From Lysinibacillus antri (lineage in GTDB: Bacteria; Bacillota; Bacilli; Bacillales_A; Planococcaceae): a DNA stretch of 64,000 nucleotides. This document shows positions 18,136 to 27,147 of the stretch, piece after piece. The notes beneath the pieces are model-generated. The model worked only from the letters and a program-made list of their open reading frames with translations, did not search any database and had not been told where the DNA came from. A program made the translations under genes and the position numbers. The stretch's first letter is position 1, and each line of letters starts with the position of its first letter. The stretch lies in NCBI RefSeq assembly GCF_003977595.1, contig NZ_RYYR01000004.1, positions 1 through 64,000 on the forward strand, read 5' to 3'.

Positions 18136-19233
18136 ATGACACGCAATGTCTTTGTCATAGGTTTAGGGTTAATCGGAGGGTCTATTGCACTTTCGTGTAA
18201 AAAGGCCCCCCATACGCGAGTAATTGGCTATGATGCCTCAGAAAAAACGCGAGAGCTTGCGTCAACATTAAAAATTGTTGATGACGTTGTAGAAGATGTG
18301 ATTGAAGCGGCTAAAATAGCAGATATAATCATTTTTGGAACACCTGTTAATGCCACTCTAGATTGGCTAGATCAACTAAAACAATGGCCACTAAAAGAGA
18401 ATGTCATTGTAACAGATACAGGAAGTACAAAAGGGTTGATTATGGCTAAAGGGGCAGAACTTCGGGAATGTGGCATTACATTTATTGGAGGTCACCCTAT
18501 GGCTGGTTCGCATAAAAGTGGGGTAATGGCCGCAAAACCACATTTATTTGAAAACGCCTATTACATGTTAACGCCATTAAAAGGTGAAGATGAAGCAAAT
18601 GTGACGGAGCTTGAACAATTATTAAAATTTACACTCGCTAAAATCGTGAAAGTAGATGCCCAAGAGCATGATCACATGACAGCGGTTGTAAGTCATTTCC
18701 CACATATTGTGGCAGCTTCCTTAGTTCATCAATTGGATGCTGAACAAAAATATTATCCAATGACCACATTATTAGCAGCAGGAGGTTTTCGTGATATTAC
18801 ACGGATTGCCTCATCAAATCCTTTAATGTGGAAAGATATTGTATTGCAAAATCGACAGGAACTAATTGGGCAATTAGATTCCTGGCTTGAAGAAATGAAT
18901 CGTGTAAAAGAGATTATTTTAAGCAATGAGCAAAAATCAATTGAAGACTATTTTGCAATAGCAAAAAAAGTACGAGATGATTTGCCGATTACAACGGGTG
19001 CCTTTTATACAACGTTCGATTTGTATGTGGATATCCCAGACTATCCAGGGGTTATTTCTCAACTTACGGGTTATTTAGCAGATGAACGAATTAGCATTAC
19101 AAATATCCGCGTTGTTGAAGCACGTGAAGACATTTTTGGTATCTTAGTAATTAGCTTCCAATCAGCTGAGGACCGAGAAAAAGCTGAAAAATGTATTAGT
19201 AGAAGAACAAATTTTGAAATGTATGTATCATAA
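18136..19233 (+). CDS. tyrA: Prephenate dehydrogenase
   Basis: A 365-residue NAD-dependent enzyme converting prephenate to 4-hydroxyphenylpyruvate for tyrosine. The Rossmann motif is GLGLIGGSIALS at about residues 9-20. GGHPMAGSHKSG is the conserved prephenate site, and the His in SHFPH is also conserved. Residues about 295-365 look like an ACT regulatory domain (YVDIPDYPGVISQLTGYL), so feedback control by an amino acid is likely. It starts immediately after the hisC stop, with AAGGAG inside hisC. Confidence 0.97.
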   Translation: MTRNVFVIGLGLIGGSIALSCKKAPHTRVIGYDASEKTRELASTLKIVDDVVEDVIEAAKIADIIIFGTPVNATLDWLDQLKQWPLKENVIVTDTGSTKGLIMAKGAELRECGITFIGGHPMAGSHKSGVMAAKPHLFENAYYMLTPLKGEDEANVTELEQLLKFTLAKIVKVDAQEHDHMTAVVSHFPHIVAASLVHQLDAEQKYYPMTTLLAAGGFRDITRIASSNPLMWKDIVLQNRQELIGQLDSWLEEMNRVKEIILSNEQKSIEDYFAIAKKVRDDLPITTGAFYTTFDLYVDIPDYPGVISQLTGYLADERISITNIRVVEAREDIFGILVISFQSAEDREKAEKCISRRTNFEMYVS

Positions 19234-19273
19234 CTATAGATCAAGCCAATTGCTGTTTGAAAGGAGCGCTTAA

Positions 19274-20569
19274 ATGTCTTCCACAAAAGTTTTAAATTAT
19301 CGTAATCCAAGTTTAAATGGAACAATTACAGTCCCAGGAGATAAATCAATTTCCCATCGTTCAGTCATGTTCGGAGCTATCGCGAATGGGAAAACGACCG
19401 TAAGTGGCTTTCTTCTTGGAGAAGATTGTTTAAGTACAATTGATTGTTTTCGAAAATTAGGCGTTGAAATCAATGTCGAGGGAACAAATGTCACAATTAC
19501 AAGTGAAGGGATGGACCAGTGGCAAGAACCAAAAGAGGTTTTATACACAGGGAACTCTGGCACAACAACGCGATTAATGCTTGGAATTTTATCTGGTACA
19601 AAACTACATACAGTTATGACAGGGGACGCTTCGATTGGTAAACGTCCAATGCGTCGTGTAGCCGACCCGCTTCGTTTAATGGGTGCTAGCATTGCAGGTA
19701 GAGAAAATGGCCAATTTACACCTCTTGCCATCCAAGGTACACAACTTCAGGCGATTGATTACACAATGCCTGTCGCTAGTGCACAAGTGAAATCGGCTAT
19801 CCTACTAGCTGGTTTACGCGCAGAAGGTACTACTATCGTGCGAGAAAAAGAAGTTTCACGTGACCATACAGAGCGAATGTTAAAACAATTTGGTGCAGAC
19901 ATTCATGTTGAAAATGGCGTTGTCTCTTTTAAAGGTGGCCAACAACTGGAGGCAACACATGTTAATGTACCAGGGGATATTTCATCAGCTGCTTTCTTTT
20001 TAGTAGCTGGAGCAATCGTTCCGAATAGTAAAATTGTTATGAACAATGTTGGGGTAAATCCAACTCGCTCCGGAATAGTCGATGTTTTAGAAAAAATGGG
20101 TGCGAATATGGTCGTAACAGTGGATGATGAAAGTGCAGCAGAGCCAACTGCTACCATTACGATTCAAACTTCCGAATTACAAGGAACTACAATCGAGGGG
20201 GATATTATTCCTCGACTGATTGATGAGATTCCGATTCTAGCTCTACTAGCGACACAAGCAACTGGTACGACAATTATTCGGGATGCTGAAGAATTAAAAG
20301 TGAAAGAAACCGATCGTATTACAGCGGTTGTGACAGAGTTGAAAAAACTAGGTGCAAATATTGAAGCAACAGATGACGGTATGATTATTCATGGTCCGAC
20401 AAAACTTCAAGGGGCTAGTTTACAATCTTATGGCGACCACCGTATCGGTATGATGGGGGCAATTGCGGCATTAATTGCTGATTCACCGATTGAAATTGAT
20501 GATACAGATTGTATTGCGGTTTCATATCCTACATTTTTTGAACATGTCAATAGTTTATTGGAAAATTAA
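19274..20569 (+). CDS. aroA: EPSP synthase (3-phosphoshikimate 1-carboxyvinyltransferase)
   Basis: A 431-residue enzyme joining shikimate-3-phosphate and PEP (aroE in B. subtilis). Motifs: [40 protein letters not shown] and the GDHRIGMM end. The set GDKS, SAQVK, RDHTE and NPTR corresponds to the class II EPSP synthases known from Bacillus and Agrobacterium. It closes the aromatic operon and is followed by a strong terminator. Ribosome site AAGGAGCG. Confidence 0.98.
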   Translation: MSSTKVLNYRNPSLNGTITVPGDKSISHRSVMFGAIANGKTTVSGFLLGEDCLSTIDCFRKLGVEINVEGTNVTITSEGMDQWQEPKEVLYTGNSGTTTRLMLGILSGTKLHTVMTGDASIGKRPMRRVADPLRLMGASIAGRENGQFTPLAIQGTQLQAIDYTMPVASAQVKSAILLAGLRAEGTTIVREKEVSRDHTERMLKQFGADIHVENGVVSFKGGQQLEATHVNVPGDISSAAFFLVAGAIVPNSKIVMNNVGVNPTRSGIVDVLEKMGANMVVTVDDESAAEPTATITIQTSELQGTTIEGDIIPRLIDEIPILALLATQATGTTIIRDAEELKVKETDRITAVVTELKKLGANIEATDDGMIIHGPTKLQGASLQSYGDHRIGMMGAIAALIADSPIEIDDTDCIAVSYPTFFEHVNSLLEN

Positions 20570-20573
20570 TTTT

Positions 20574-20604
20574 GAGGTCCTTTCATTTGGAAGGACCTTT
20601 TTTC
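20574..20604 (+). terminator. Intrinsic terminator after aroA
   Basis: AGGTCCTT (20575-20582) pairs with AAGGACCT (20591-20598), followed by a T run. It ends the aro operon. Confidence 0.93.
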
Positions 20605-20666
20605 TTGTTTTTTACTACTAGACTCCTGTAGCATAGAAATGACTATATGAAAAAAGGTGAGCAAAT

Positions 20667-21923
20667 TTGACAACTACTACGACGGAGATGTTACAAGCTA
20701 TCCAAAATGGCGACTTACAAAAAATAAATAGTTTATTCGAGTACTTCTTAATGAACGAAGAGCCAGAAGCTCAATACGAAATTGCAGATTTATTTATGCA
20801 ATATGGTTATTTAAATGAAGCAAACCGAGTATATGAACATTTGCAATTTATCTTTCCAAATGAGGCGCAATTATCAATTGACCGTGCCTCTGTTTTGATA
20901 GAATTAGGTGAAGAAGATGAAGCCTTACAATTATTAATGGGTATTGATAATGAGGCACCCGAATACCCGCAAAGCTTACTATTACTTGCAGACTACTATC
21001 AAATGCAAGGGTTATACGAAGTAGCAGAGCAGCGAATTAATGAAGCGCTTGAAATTATGCCTCATGAACCATTACTCAAGTTTGCTAAGGCGGAATTATT
21101 ATTTGAAACGGGACGATTTTCTGAGGCAGTTCGTTTGTATGAAGAATTACATGAAAAGGAAAAAAATGTTGCAGGAGTACTTTTATCGACACGTCTAGCT
21201 GAAGTTTATCGAGCTGGTGGTGGATATGAGACTGCTCTTGATTATTATATGGAAGCATTAGAGGAGATTGTAACGCCAGATTTATTATTTGGTTCTGGAT
21301 ACGCGGCATTTCAATGTGAAAAATTTGAATTGGCTATTAAACAATTAGAAGATTTAAAAGAATTAGATCCTGATTACTTTAGTGCTTATTTATTATTAGC
21401 AGAAAGCTTTGCCATGTTAGAAGACAACAAAAATGCATATAAAGTTATTTTAGAAGGTATTAAACGAGATGAGTATGAAAAATCGTTTTATTTATTTGCG
21501 GGAAAAATTGCATTGAAAAATCATTTGACAGATGAGGCAATCGACCACTTACAACAAGCCATCGCGTTAGATCCAGAGTATATGGAAGCAATCCTTGTAT
21601 TAATGTCGATATATGCAGGGGAAGAACGTTATTCTGATATTATTGCGCTTTATGAAGATCTTAAAAACGAAGAATTTGATTGGAGTGCCCTATATCCAAT
21701 CGTTGCGGATGCATATTCCGAAGAAGAACAAGTAAATCGCGCATACGAAATTTACAAGCTAGCATATAATGAATTTAAAGAGGATGCGTCGTTTTTAAGC
21801 AAATATTGTTATTTCTTGATAGAAGATGGACAACGGCATGAAGCACGTAAAATCGCTCTGCAATTAAATGCACTACAGCCGTATGAACAACAATGGTTAG
21901 ATTTGCTTGACACTCTTGAATAA
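20667..21923 (+). CDS. ypiA: TPR-repeat protein YpiA
   Basis: A 418-residue acidic protein made almost wholly of tetratricopeptide-like helical pairs (for example LPLLKFAKAELLFETG-type and LDPDYFSAYLLLAES repeats). No catalytic motif is seen, so a protein-protein scaffold role is inferred. Order and size match B. subtilis ypiA, located after aroE. It appears to start at TTG 20667 with AAGGTGAG just upstream. ypiB follows after 16 bases. Confidence 0.92.
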   Translation: MTTTTTEMLQAIQNGDLQKINSLFEYFLMNEEPEAQYEIADLFMQYGYLNEANRVYEHLQFIFPNEAQLSIDRASVLIELGEEDEALQLLMGIDNEAPEYPQSLLLLADYYQMQGLYEVAEQRINEALEIMPHEPLLKFAKAELLFETGRFSEAVRLYEELHEKEKNVAGVLLSTRLAEVYRAGGGYETALDYYMEALEEIVTPDLLFGSGYAAFQCEKFELAIKQLEDLKELDPDYFSAYLLLAESFAMLEDNKNAYKVILEGIKRDEYEKSFYLFAGKIALKNHLTDEAIDHLQQAIALDPEYMEAILVLMSIYAGEERYSDIIALYEDLKNEEFDWSALYPIVADAYSEEEQVNRAYEIYKLAYNEFKEDASFLSKYCYFLIEDGQRHEARKIALQLNALQPYEQQWLDLLDTLE

Positions 21924-21939
21924 AAGGAGGGATAGCTAA

Positions 21940-22497
21940 ATGACTTCTTCCATTCCGATTATTGACAAAAAAACTTTTGTTCGTTGGTTTTTAAAAAATT
22001 TTCAACTGAAAAGAAGAGAATGCGTTTGGATTTTAAATTATTTGTTAAGTAATGATAGTTTACTTGAAAACGTTCATTTTGTTGAAGAAGCACACTACTG
22101 TCCGCGAGCAATTGTCATGTCTTCTGTAGATTCCAATGGTGTTCCGTTTAGATTTTATAAAGGAAACATTATGACAAGTGATGCAGAAAAATCTTTTCAT
22201 GATCTAAGGCTAAATCCAAATGAAAGTATGTATATCCAATTAAATTTTCCGAATATACCTCCGAGTCAGCAATACTTAGCGGTATTAGAGGAAAATCCAT
22301 ACATGCCAAAATATCTTCATATTAGTGAAAAGGACCGACTAATTGCTGAAGAAATGTTAAATAATAGTATGTTAGCATTTCAGGAAGGAAAATTATTAAA
22401 AGAAATCGATGAAGCGCTTGATAAAGGAGATAAAGATAAATTTTATCAGCTATCCAACTTACTACAAGCATTAAAACAAACTTCGAAAAATAGTTAA
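21940..22497 (+). CDS. ypiB: UPF0302 / IDEAL-domain protein YpiB
   Basis: A 185-residue cytosolic protein. The signature [14 protein letters not shown] and [16 protein letters not shown] region matches the UPF0302 family. The last 37 residues ([20 protein letters not shown]) are the IDEAL motif, a short C-terminal element in several Bacillales regulators. The molecular role is not established. Co-transcribed with ypiA (AAAGGAGGG ribosome site), then a terminator. Confidence 0.93.
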   Translation: MTSSIPIIDKKTFVRWFLKNFQLKRRECVWILNYLLSNDSLLENVHFVEEAHYCPRAIVMSSVDSNGVPFRFYKGNIMTSDAEKSFHDLRLNPNESMYIQLNFPNIPPSQQYLAVLEENPYMPKYLHISEKDRLIAEEMLNNSMLAFQEGKLLKEIDEALDKGDKDKFYQLSNLLQALKQTSKNS

Positions 22498-22518
22498 TAA
22501 TTCGGACTCAAAAGCCAA

Positions 22519-22560
22519 AAAGTAGTATCAGACTCGTTACTGATACTACTTTTCCTTTTT
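22519..22560 (+). terminator. Intrinsic terminator after ypiB
   Basis: AGTAGTATCAG (22521-22531) pairs perfectly with CTGATACTACT (22540-22550), followed by TTTCCTTTTT. Confidence 0.93.
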
Positions 22561-22561
22561 T

Positions 22562-22638
22562 AAGAATAAGAAAGTATAAAATTTCGGACTTAGAACAGTG
22601 TCTGGCGCAAGCCACCCTAGAGCCTTTTGCTTTTCTTA
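22562..22638 (+). repeat. Intergenic hairpin repeat, copy 4 (short)
   Basis: Shortest family member (about 77 bases): AAGAATAAGAAAGTATAAAA, then GAACAGTGTCTGGCGC, CACCCTAGAGCC, and the tail TTTTGCTTTTCTT. The distal half of the hairpin seen in copy 1 is missing, so it looks like a deletion derivative. The remaining 180 bases up to ypiF (22639-22817) are AT-rich with no other feature I can name. Confidence 0.75.
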
Positions 22639-22817
22639 ATTAAAAAGTTTGTATTTTTTAGGAATTGTAACAAAAACTTAAATTTATATGATATTCTAAT
22701 GTCGGAATACAAGTAAATTTTGTAAAATACATATGGATTAAAGAATTCAAAGAAGTTTGTTTATTCTTTATTGTTTTTTGGGAATAGTAGATATTGATGT
22801 AAACGGAGGATGGGCAA

Positions 22818-23264
22818 ATGTATTTTAATGTAAAAGATGTACAACAATTTGAAGCACAGAAAGAATTTATTGATACTGCCATTGTACCATTATTATCTTT
22901 GAAGTTTGATGAGGGTATAAAACAGAGTAGTTCTGCAGCAGAATATTTAATGTCCCTAACGGCGTTCATTGAACAACAGTTCAAAGGAAGACTTATGTTA
23001 CTTCCACCATTTTCTTACACAGAGCAAACAAAAAGTGGATTATTTGTTCCTCTATTAAAGGAGGAGTTGCATAATGTAGGGTTTAAGCATGTCCTATTTT
23101 TAACTTGTGACCATTCATGGACAAGCTTAATGGACCAAATTGATGTCATCTGGTTACCTTCTATACCATTAGAATCTATGGATAAAGAAGTAAAGAAAAC
23201 GGTGTTAGAAGATCAATTAAAACAGGTCATTCCAATTCTATCTTCCAAATGGACACAGAGTTAG
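22818..23264 (+). CDS. ypiF: YpiF family protein (DUF2487)
   Basis: A 148-residue cytosolic protein directly upstream of qcrA, as in B. subtilis. No catalytic motif is recognisable. Conserved-looking blocks are YLMSLTAFIEQQFKGRLMLLPPFSY and VIWLPSIPLESM. Start ATG after ACGGAGGATGG. Its role, possibly linked to the cytochrome complex by position only, is unknown. Confidence 0.88.
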   Translation: MYFNVKDVQQFEAQKEFIDTAIVPLLSLKFDEGIKQSSSAAEYLMSLTAFIEQQFKGRLMLLPPFSYTEQTKSGLFVPLLKEELHNVGFKHVLFLTCDHSWTSLMDQIDVIWLPSIPLESMDKEVKKTVLEDQLKQVIPILSSKWTQS

Positions 23265-23317
23265 TAAATTGTTTCATTAAATGTTCACAAACTTGTTTAA
23301 TCTAAGTCAATGCAATA

Positions 23318-23346
23318 TTGACCAACCTATTTTATTGATATATCAT
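23318..23346 (+). promoter_or_regulatory. Sigma-A promoter of qcrABC
   Basis: TTGACC (23318-23323), exactly 17 bases, TATCAT (23341-23346): five of six consensus bases in each box. It is 75 bases before qcrA. Upstream at about 23283-23291 is GTTCACAAA, the complement of TTTGTGAAC, one base from the published ResD site pattern. Confidence 0.7.
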
Positions 23347-23420
23347 AGATATGTCCTAGTAATTACTATTTGTAAAAGTATGTCCATTGGACTGACCTTT
23401 TAGTTAGAGGGGGGAAAAGT

Positions 23421-23924
23421 ATGAGTAACAATCGAGTTTCAAGACGTCAATTTCTTAACTACACATTAACTGGTGTTGGTGGATTTATGGCTGCGGGTAT
23501 GCTAATGCCTATGGTTCGTTTCGCAATTGATCCAGCTTTACAAACAAAAGCGGAAGGTAATTTTGTACAAACTAGCCAAAAAATTGCGGATCTTACAGAA
23601 GAGCCTGTAAAAGTTGATTTTACATTTGAACAGGTAGATGCTTGGTACAAATCAGATGTAACGGAGGCTGCTTGGGTGTACAAAGATGGAGATACAGTCA
23701 TAGCACTTTCTCCAGTATGTAAACATTTAGGTTGTACTATTAACTGGGCTGGTGATTCTGCTCACCCAGACCAATTCTTCTGTGCATGTCATGCTGGACG
23801 TTATGAGAAGAATGGTAAAAATGTAGCGGGAACACCACCACTTGGACCATTAGATGAGTATGAAGTAGCAGAAAAAGATGGCTATTTAATGCTTGGGAAA
23901 AAAGTCGCGAATACTTTAGTTTAA
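23421..23924 (+). CDS. qcrA: Menaquinol:cytochrome c reductase Rieske iron-sulfur subunit
   Basis: A 167-residue 2Fe-2S subunit of the bc complex. The N-terminal twin-arginine segment SRRQFLNY plus a hydrophobic helix (residues 7-30) anchors it to the membrane through Tat. Cluster ligands are in CKHLGCT and CACHAGRY. A PPLGPLDEY segment follows. Ribosome site GAGGGGGG. First gene of qcrABC. Confidence 0.97.
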   Translation: MSNNRVSRRQFLNYTLTGVGGFMAAGMLMPMVRFAIDPALQTKAEGNFVQTSQKIADLTEEPVKVDFTFEQVDAWYKSDVTEAAWVYKDGDTVIALSPVCKHLGCTINWAGDSAHPDQFFCACHAGRYEKNGKNVAGTPPLGPLDEYEVAEKDGYLMLGKKVANTLV

Positions 23925-23946
23925 TTTAGTTAGGGGGTAGGCAATT

Positions 23947-24621
23947 GTGCTAAACAAAATTTATGATTGGGTCGACGAACGATTAGATATCACACCAATT
24001 TGGCGTGATATTGCCGACCACGAAGTGCCAGAGCACGTTAACCCTGCACATCATTTTTCAGCATTCGTTTACTGTTTCGGCGGTTTAACATTCTTTATTA
24101 CTGTTATTCAAATTTTATCTGGTATGTTTTTAACAATGTACTATGTGCCAGACGTAGAGAATGCTTGGAAATCAGTTTATTATTTACAAAACGAAGTAGC
24201 TTTCGGTGAAATCGTACGTGGTATGCACCACTGGGGAGCTTCATTGGTTATCGTAATGATGTTCTTACATACGCTTCGTGTATTCTTCACAGGTTCATAT
24301 AAAAAACCTCGTGAGCTAAACTGGATTGTTGGTGTAGGTATTTTTGCAGTAATGCTTGGGTTAGGATTTACTGGTTATTTACTACCTTGGGACATGAAAG
24401 CGTTATTTGCTACAAAAGTAGGTATCCAAATTGCGGCTTCTGTACCATTTATTGGTGAACTTATTAAAATCTTACTTGCAGGGGATGCAACAATTATTGG
24501 TGCACAAACGTTAACACGTTTCTTCGCAATTCATGTATTCTTCTTACCTGCAGTATTATTTGCATTACTTGCGGCTCACTTTATTATGATTCGCCGTCAA
24601 GGTATTTCTGGACCACTATAA
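23947..24621 (+). CDS. qcrB: Menaquinol:cytochrome c reductase cytochrome b subunit
   Basis: A 224-residue, four-helix cytochrome b of the b6 type. Haem-b ligand histidines lie in RGMHHWGASL, FLHTLRVF, and the HVFFLP and AAHFIM helix. The Cys in FVYCFGGL corresponds to the position that carries covalent haem c in b6-type proteins. The GTG start follows TTAGGGGG. Located in the cytoplasmic membrane. Confidence 0.97.
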   Translation: MLNKIYDWVDERLDITPIWRDIADHEVPEHVNPAHHFSAFVYCFGGLTFFITVIQILSGMFLTMYYVPDVENAWKSVYYLQNEVAFGEIVRGMHHWGASLVIVMMFLHTLRVFFTGSYKKPRELNWIVGVGIFAVMLGLGFTGYLLPWDMKALFATKVGIQIAASVPFIGELIKILLAGDATIIGAQTLTRFFAIHVFFLPAVLFALLAAHFIMIRRQGISGPL

Positions 24622-24664
24622 TATAGACAATTTGTTTTTATGAGTTTTAAAAGGAGGGGACACT

Positions 24665-25456
24665 ATGCATCGCGGAAAAGGGATGAAATTCGTAGGTGAT
24701 TCGCGCGTTAAAATGAACGATCGTATGCCGAACATACCTAAAGATTATTCCGAGTATCCAGGTAAAACGGAAGCTTTCTGGCCTGACTTCTTATTAAAAG
24801 AATGGATGGTTGGTGCAGTTTTCTTAATTGGATATTTATTATTAACTGTCGCTCATCCTTCACCACTTGAAGGCCCGGCAGATCCAACAAATGCTTCATA
24901 TATTCCATTACCAGACTGGTACTTCTTACAGATGTACCAATTATTAAAATATGCTTACGCATCTGGTCCGTATAACGTGATTGGTGCAATGGTAATTCCT
25001 GGTTTAGCATTTGGTTCATTAGCATTAATGCCGTTCTTAGATAGATCGCCAGAGCGCCGTCCATCTAAACGTCCATTACCAACTGTATTTATGTTATTAA
25101 CATTATGTGCAATCGTATACTTAACTTGGGAATCAGTTCACAACACGAACTGGGAAAAAGTACATGCTCAAGGTGAAATTAAAGAACCTACTCCAGAAAT
25201 CGAATTCGACGAAAATGCAGAAGGTTTCTTAATTCTCTCAGGTGACCAAGGTAAATCATGTATCGCTTGTCACGGAGCTGACTTAGCTGGTGGCGGTGCA
25301 GCACCTGCTTTATTAGGTAACGAATTAACAGCAGAAGAGGTTGCAGAAGTAATGAAAAATGGTCGTGGTGCAATGCCTGGTGGCCAATTTGCTGGTACTG
25401 ATGAAGAACTTCAAGTAGTAGCTGAATTCATTGCTAGTTTAAAAGCTGAAGAATAA
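24665..25456 (+). CDS. qcrC: Menaquinol:cytochrome c reductase cytochrome b/c subunit
   Basis: A 263-residue fusion typical of Bacillales. The N-terminal part (about 1-165) has three membrane helices like subunit IV of b6f complexes. The C-terminal cytochrome c domain has CIACH (about residue 200) and the axial Met in GAMPGG. It passes electrons from the bc core to cytochrome c or an oxidase. Ribosome site AAAGGAGG. Confidence 0.97.
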   Translation: MHRGKGMKFVGDSRVKMNDRMPNIPKDYSEYPGKTEAFWPDFLLKEWMVGAVFLIGYLLLTVAHPSPLEGPADPTNASYIPLPDWYFLQMYQLLKYAYASGPYNVIGAMVIPGLAFGSLALMPFLDRSPERRPSKRPLPTVFMLLTLCAIVYLTWESVHNTNWEKVHAQGEIKEPTPEIEFDENAEGFLILSGDQGKSCIACHGADLAGGGAAPALLGNELTAEEVAEVMKNGRGAMPGGQFAGTDEELQVVAEFIASLKAEE

Positions 25457-25470
25457 AATGATGTTTTAAA

Positions 25471-25503
25471 AAGAGAGTCGGGAAACTGACTCTCTTCTCT
25501 TTT
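25471..25503 (+). terminator. Intrinsic terminator after qcrC
   Basis: AGAGAGTC (25472-25479) pairs with GACTCTCT (25488-25495), followed by a T-rich TCTCTTTTA tail. Confidence 0.85.
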
Positions 25504-25618
25504 ATATTTTAAATTTTTAAATAGGCATAATAAAATTTTTCTTTTCTTATTACATATGAAATCAACACGAGAAATAGTACATACTAAATATATAATTTTT
25601 ATTTAAAGGGGTAAAACT

Positions 25619-26218
25619 ATGAAATCATTCTTCGCTCCTGCATGGTATGCATTAACACACCGATCGTTTTTAACGTTAATATTGATTATTAACTTTTTCG
25701 GTACTCTATACGGTTATTACTGGTATAAGGGGCAACTATCGGTAACTGAACCCCATTTTTTAATATTCGTTCCCGATAGTCCTACTGCAAGTCTTTTCTT
25801 TTGTATTGCGATTGTAGGATGGTTATTTGGAAAGAATTTTAAATTAATTGAAGCGTTGGCGGTAATAACATTAGTAAAATATGGTTTATGGGCAGTTGTC
25901 ATGAATCTATTAACATTGGCTGAAACTGGAAGTATTGGTTTGACAGGTTGGATGTTGGTTGCTTCCCACTTTTTAATGGCGGTTGAAGCAATCCTTTATA
26001 TGGGAAAATATCGTTTTTCGCACATTCATATCATTATTGCAGCCATTTGGACTTTGCATAATGATGTTATTGATTATGTTTACGGTCAAATGCCGACTTA
26101 TCGTGTATTAGATTTGTATGCTAGCCATATTGGATACTTTACATTTTGGTTATCAATTTCTTGTATTTTTATTGCTTATTTGATTTATAATAAGCGTGAA
26201 TATTTGCACAAACTGTAA
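25619..26218 (+). CDS. ypjA: DUF1405 membrane protein YpjA
   Basis: A 199-residue integral membrane protein with about six hydrophobic helices. The FFGTLYGYYWY and IWTLHNDVIDYVYGQMPTY segments fit the YpjA/DUF1405 family, located after qcrC in B. subtilis too. Function unknown. Ribosome site AAAGGGG. Confidence 0.9.
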   Translation: MKSFFAPAWYALTHRSFLTLILIINFFGTLYGYYWYKGQLSVTEPHFLIFVPDSPTASLFFCIAIVGWLFGKNFKLIEALAVITLVKYGLWAVVMNLLTLAETGSIGLTGWMLVASHFLMAVEAILYMGKYRFSHIHIIIAAIWTLHNDVIDYVYGQMPTYRVLDLYASHIGYFTFWLSISCIFIAYLIYNKREYLHKL

Positions 26219-26270
26219 CGATTCATTAATATTAGTATTATATTTAATAAAAAAGAGAGGAAGAGAATAA

Positions 26271-26957
26271 TTGAGTTTAGGGATGTATATTATCTACTTT
26301 CTAATCATTTTAATATTACCGATATATGCTCAAATAAAAGTAAAAAAGACGTATAGTAAGTTTGCACAAGTTCCAGCAACTAAGGGAATGTCAGGAGCAC
26401 AAGTAGCTCGAATGATTTTAGACAACCATGGACTATTTGATGTAAGGGTAGTGCCTACACAAGGTGTTTTATCTGACCATTACAATCCTGCTACAAAAAC
26501 GGTAGCATTATCTGAGGATAATTATTATAACTCTTCAATCGCTGGTACAGCAGTAGCTGCCCATGAGGTAGGTCATGCGATTCAGCATAAAGAAGCGTAT
26601 TCATTTTTAACATTACGTTCTAAATTAGTGCCAGTTGCAAATATCTCTTCTAACGCTTCTTGGATTTTTGTAATGATTGGTATTTTTTCTTCAATTTCAG
26701 GCTTTTTATTATTAGGGATTGCGTTATTAGCAGCAGGTGTGGTGTTCCAAATTGTGACATTACCAGTTGAGTTTGATGCATCGAAACGGGCAATGAATGA
26801 AGTTGTCCAGTTAGGCATTATTTCTAATAATGAAGAGAGAAGTGCGAAAAAGGTATTAAGTGCAGCGGCAATGACATATGTTGCAGCAGCAGCAGTCGCA
26901 GTATTGGAGTTAGTACGTTTAATTTTAATTTATACTGGTATGAGATCTGACGATTAA
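26271..26957 (+). CDS. YugP-type membrane zinc metallopeptidase
   Basis: A 228-residue membrane protein. Residues 2-20 form an N-terminal helix, the zinc motif HEVGHAIQH lies at about residues 99-107, and there are hydrophobic helices at about 128-165 and 198-222. LPVEFDASKRA is a further conserved block. It matches the zinc-dependent peptidase YugP family, whose substrate is unknown. It starts at TTG 26271 (AGAGAGGAAGAG upstream); ATG 26283 is possible. B. subtilis has ypjB at this place and yugP elsewhere. Confidence 0.9.
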   Translation: MSLGMYIIYFLIILILPIYAQIKVKKTYSKFAQVPATKGMSGAQVARMILDNHGLFDVRVVPTQGVLSDHYNPATKTVALSEDNYYNSSIAGTAVAAHEVGHAIQHKEAYSFLTLRSKLVPVANISSNASWIFVMIGIFSSISGFLLLGIALLAAGVVFQIVTLPVEFDASKRAMNEVVQLGIISNNEERSAKKVLSAAAMTYVAAAAVAVLELVRLILIYTGMRSDD

Positions 26958-26965
26958 TTTTCATT

Positions 26966-26997
26966 AAAAAACCCGGCCATCATTGGTTGGGTTTTTT
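26966..26997 (+). terminator. Intrinsic terminator after the YugP-like gene
   Basis: AAAACCC near 26967-26973 pairs with GGGTTTTTT near 26989-26997, with an inner CCA/TGG pair, followed by more T. Confidence 0.85.
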
Positions 26998-27147
26998 GTT
27001 TTTTTAATAAGGTGTTGAGCCATTTAGTAAAATTATATTTTAAAATGAATAATATATTTCCTCCTTTAGTAATAAAATGTACGACCAACATTTGGTTATG
27101 TAAGTGCTATTTTGCACATTACATATTAAACAATAAGGGGGGATTAA

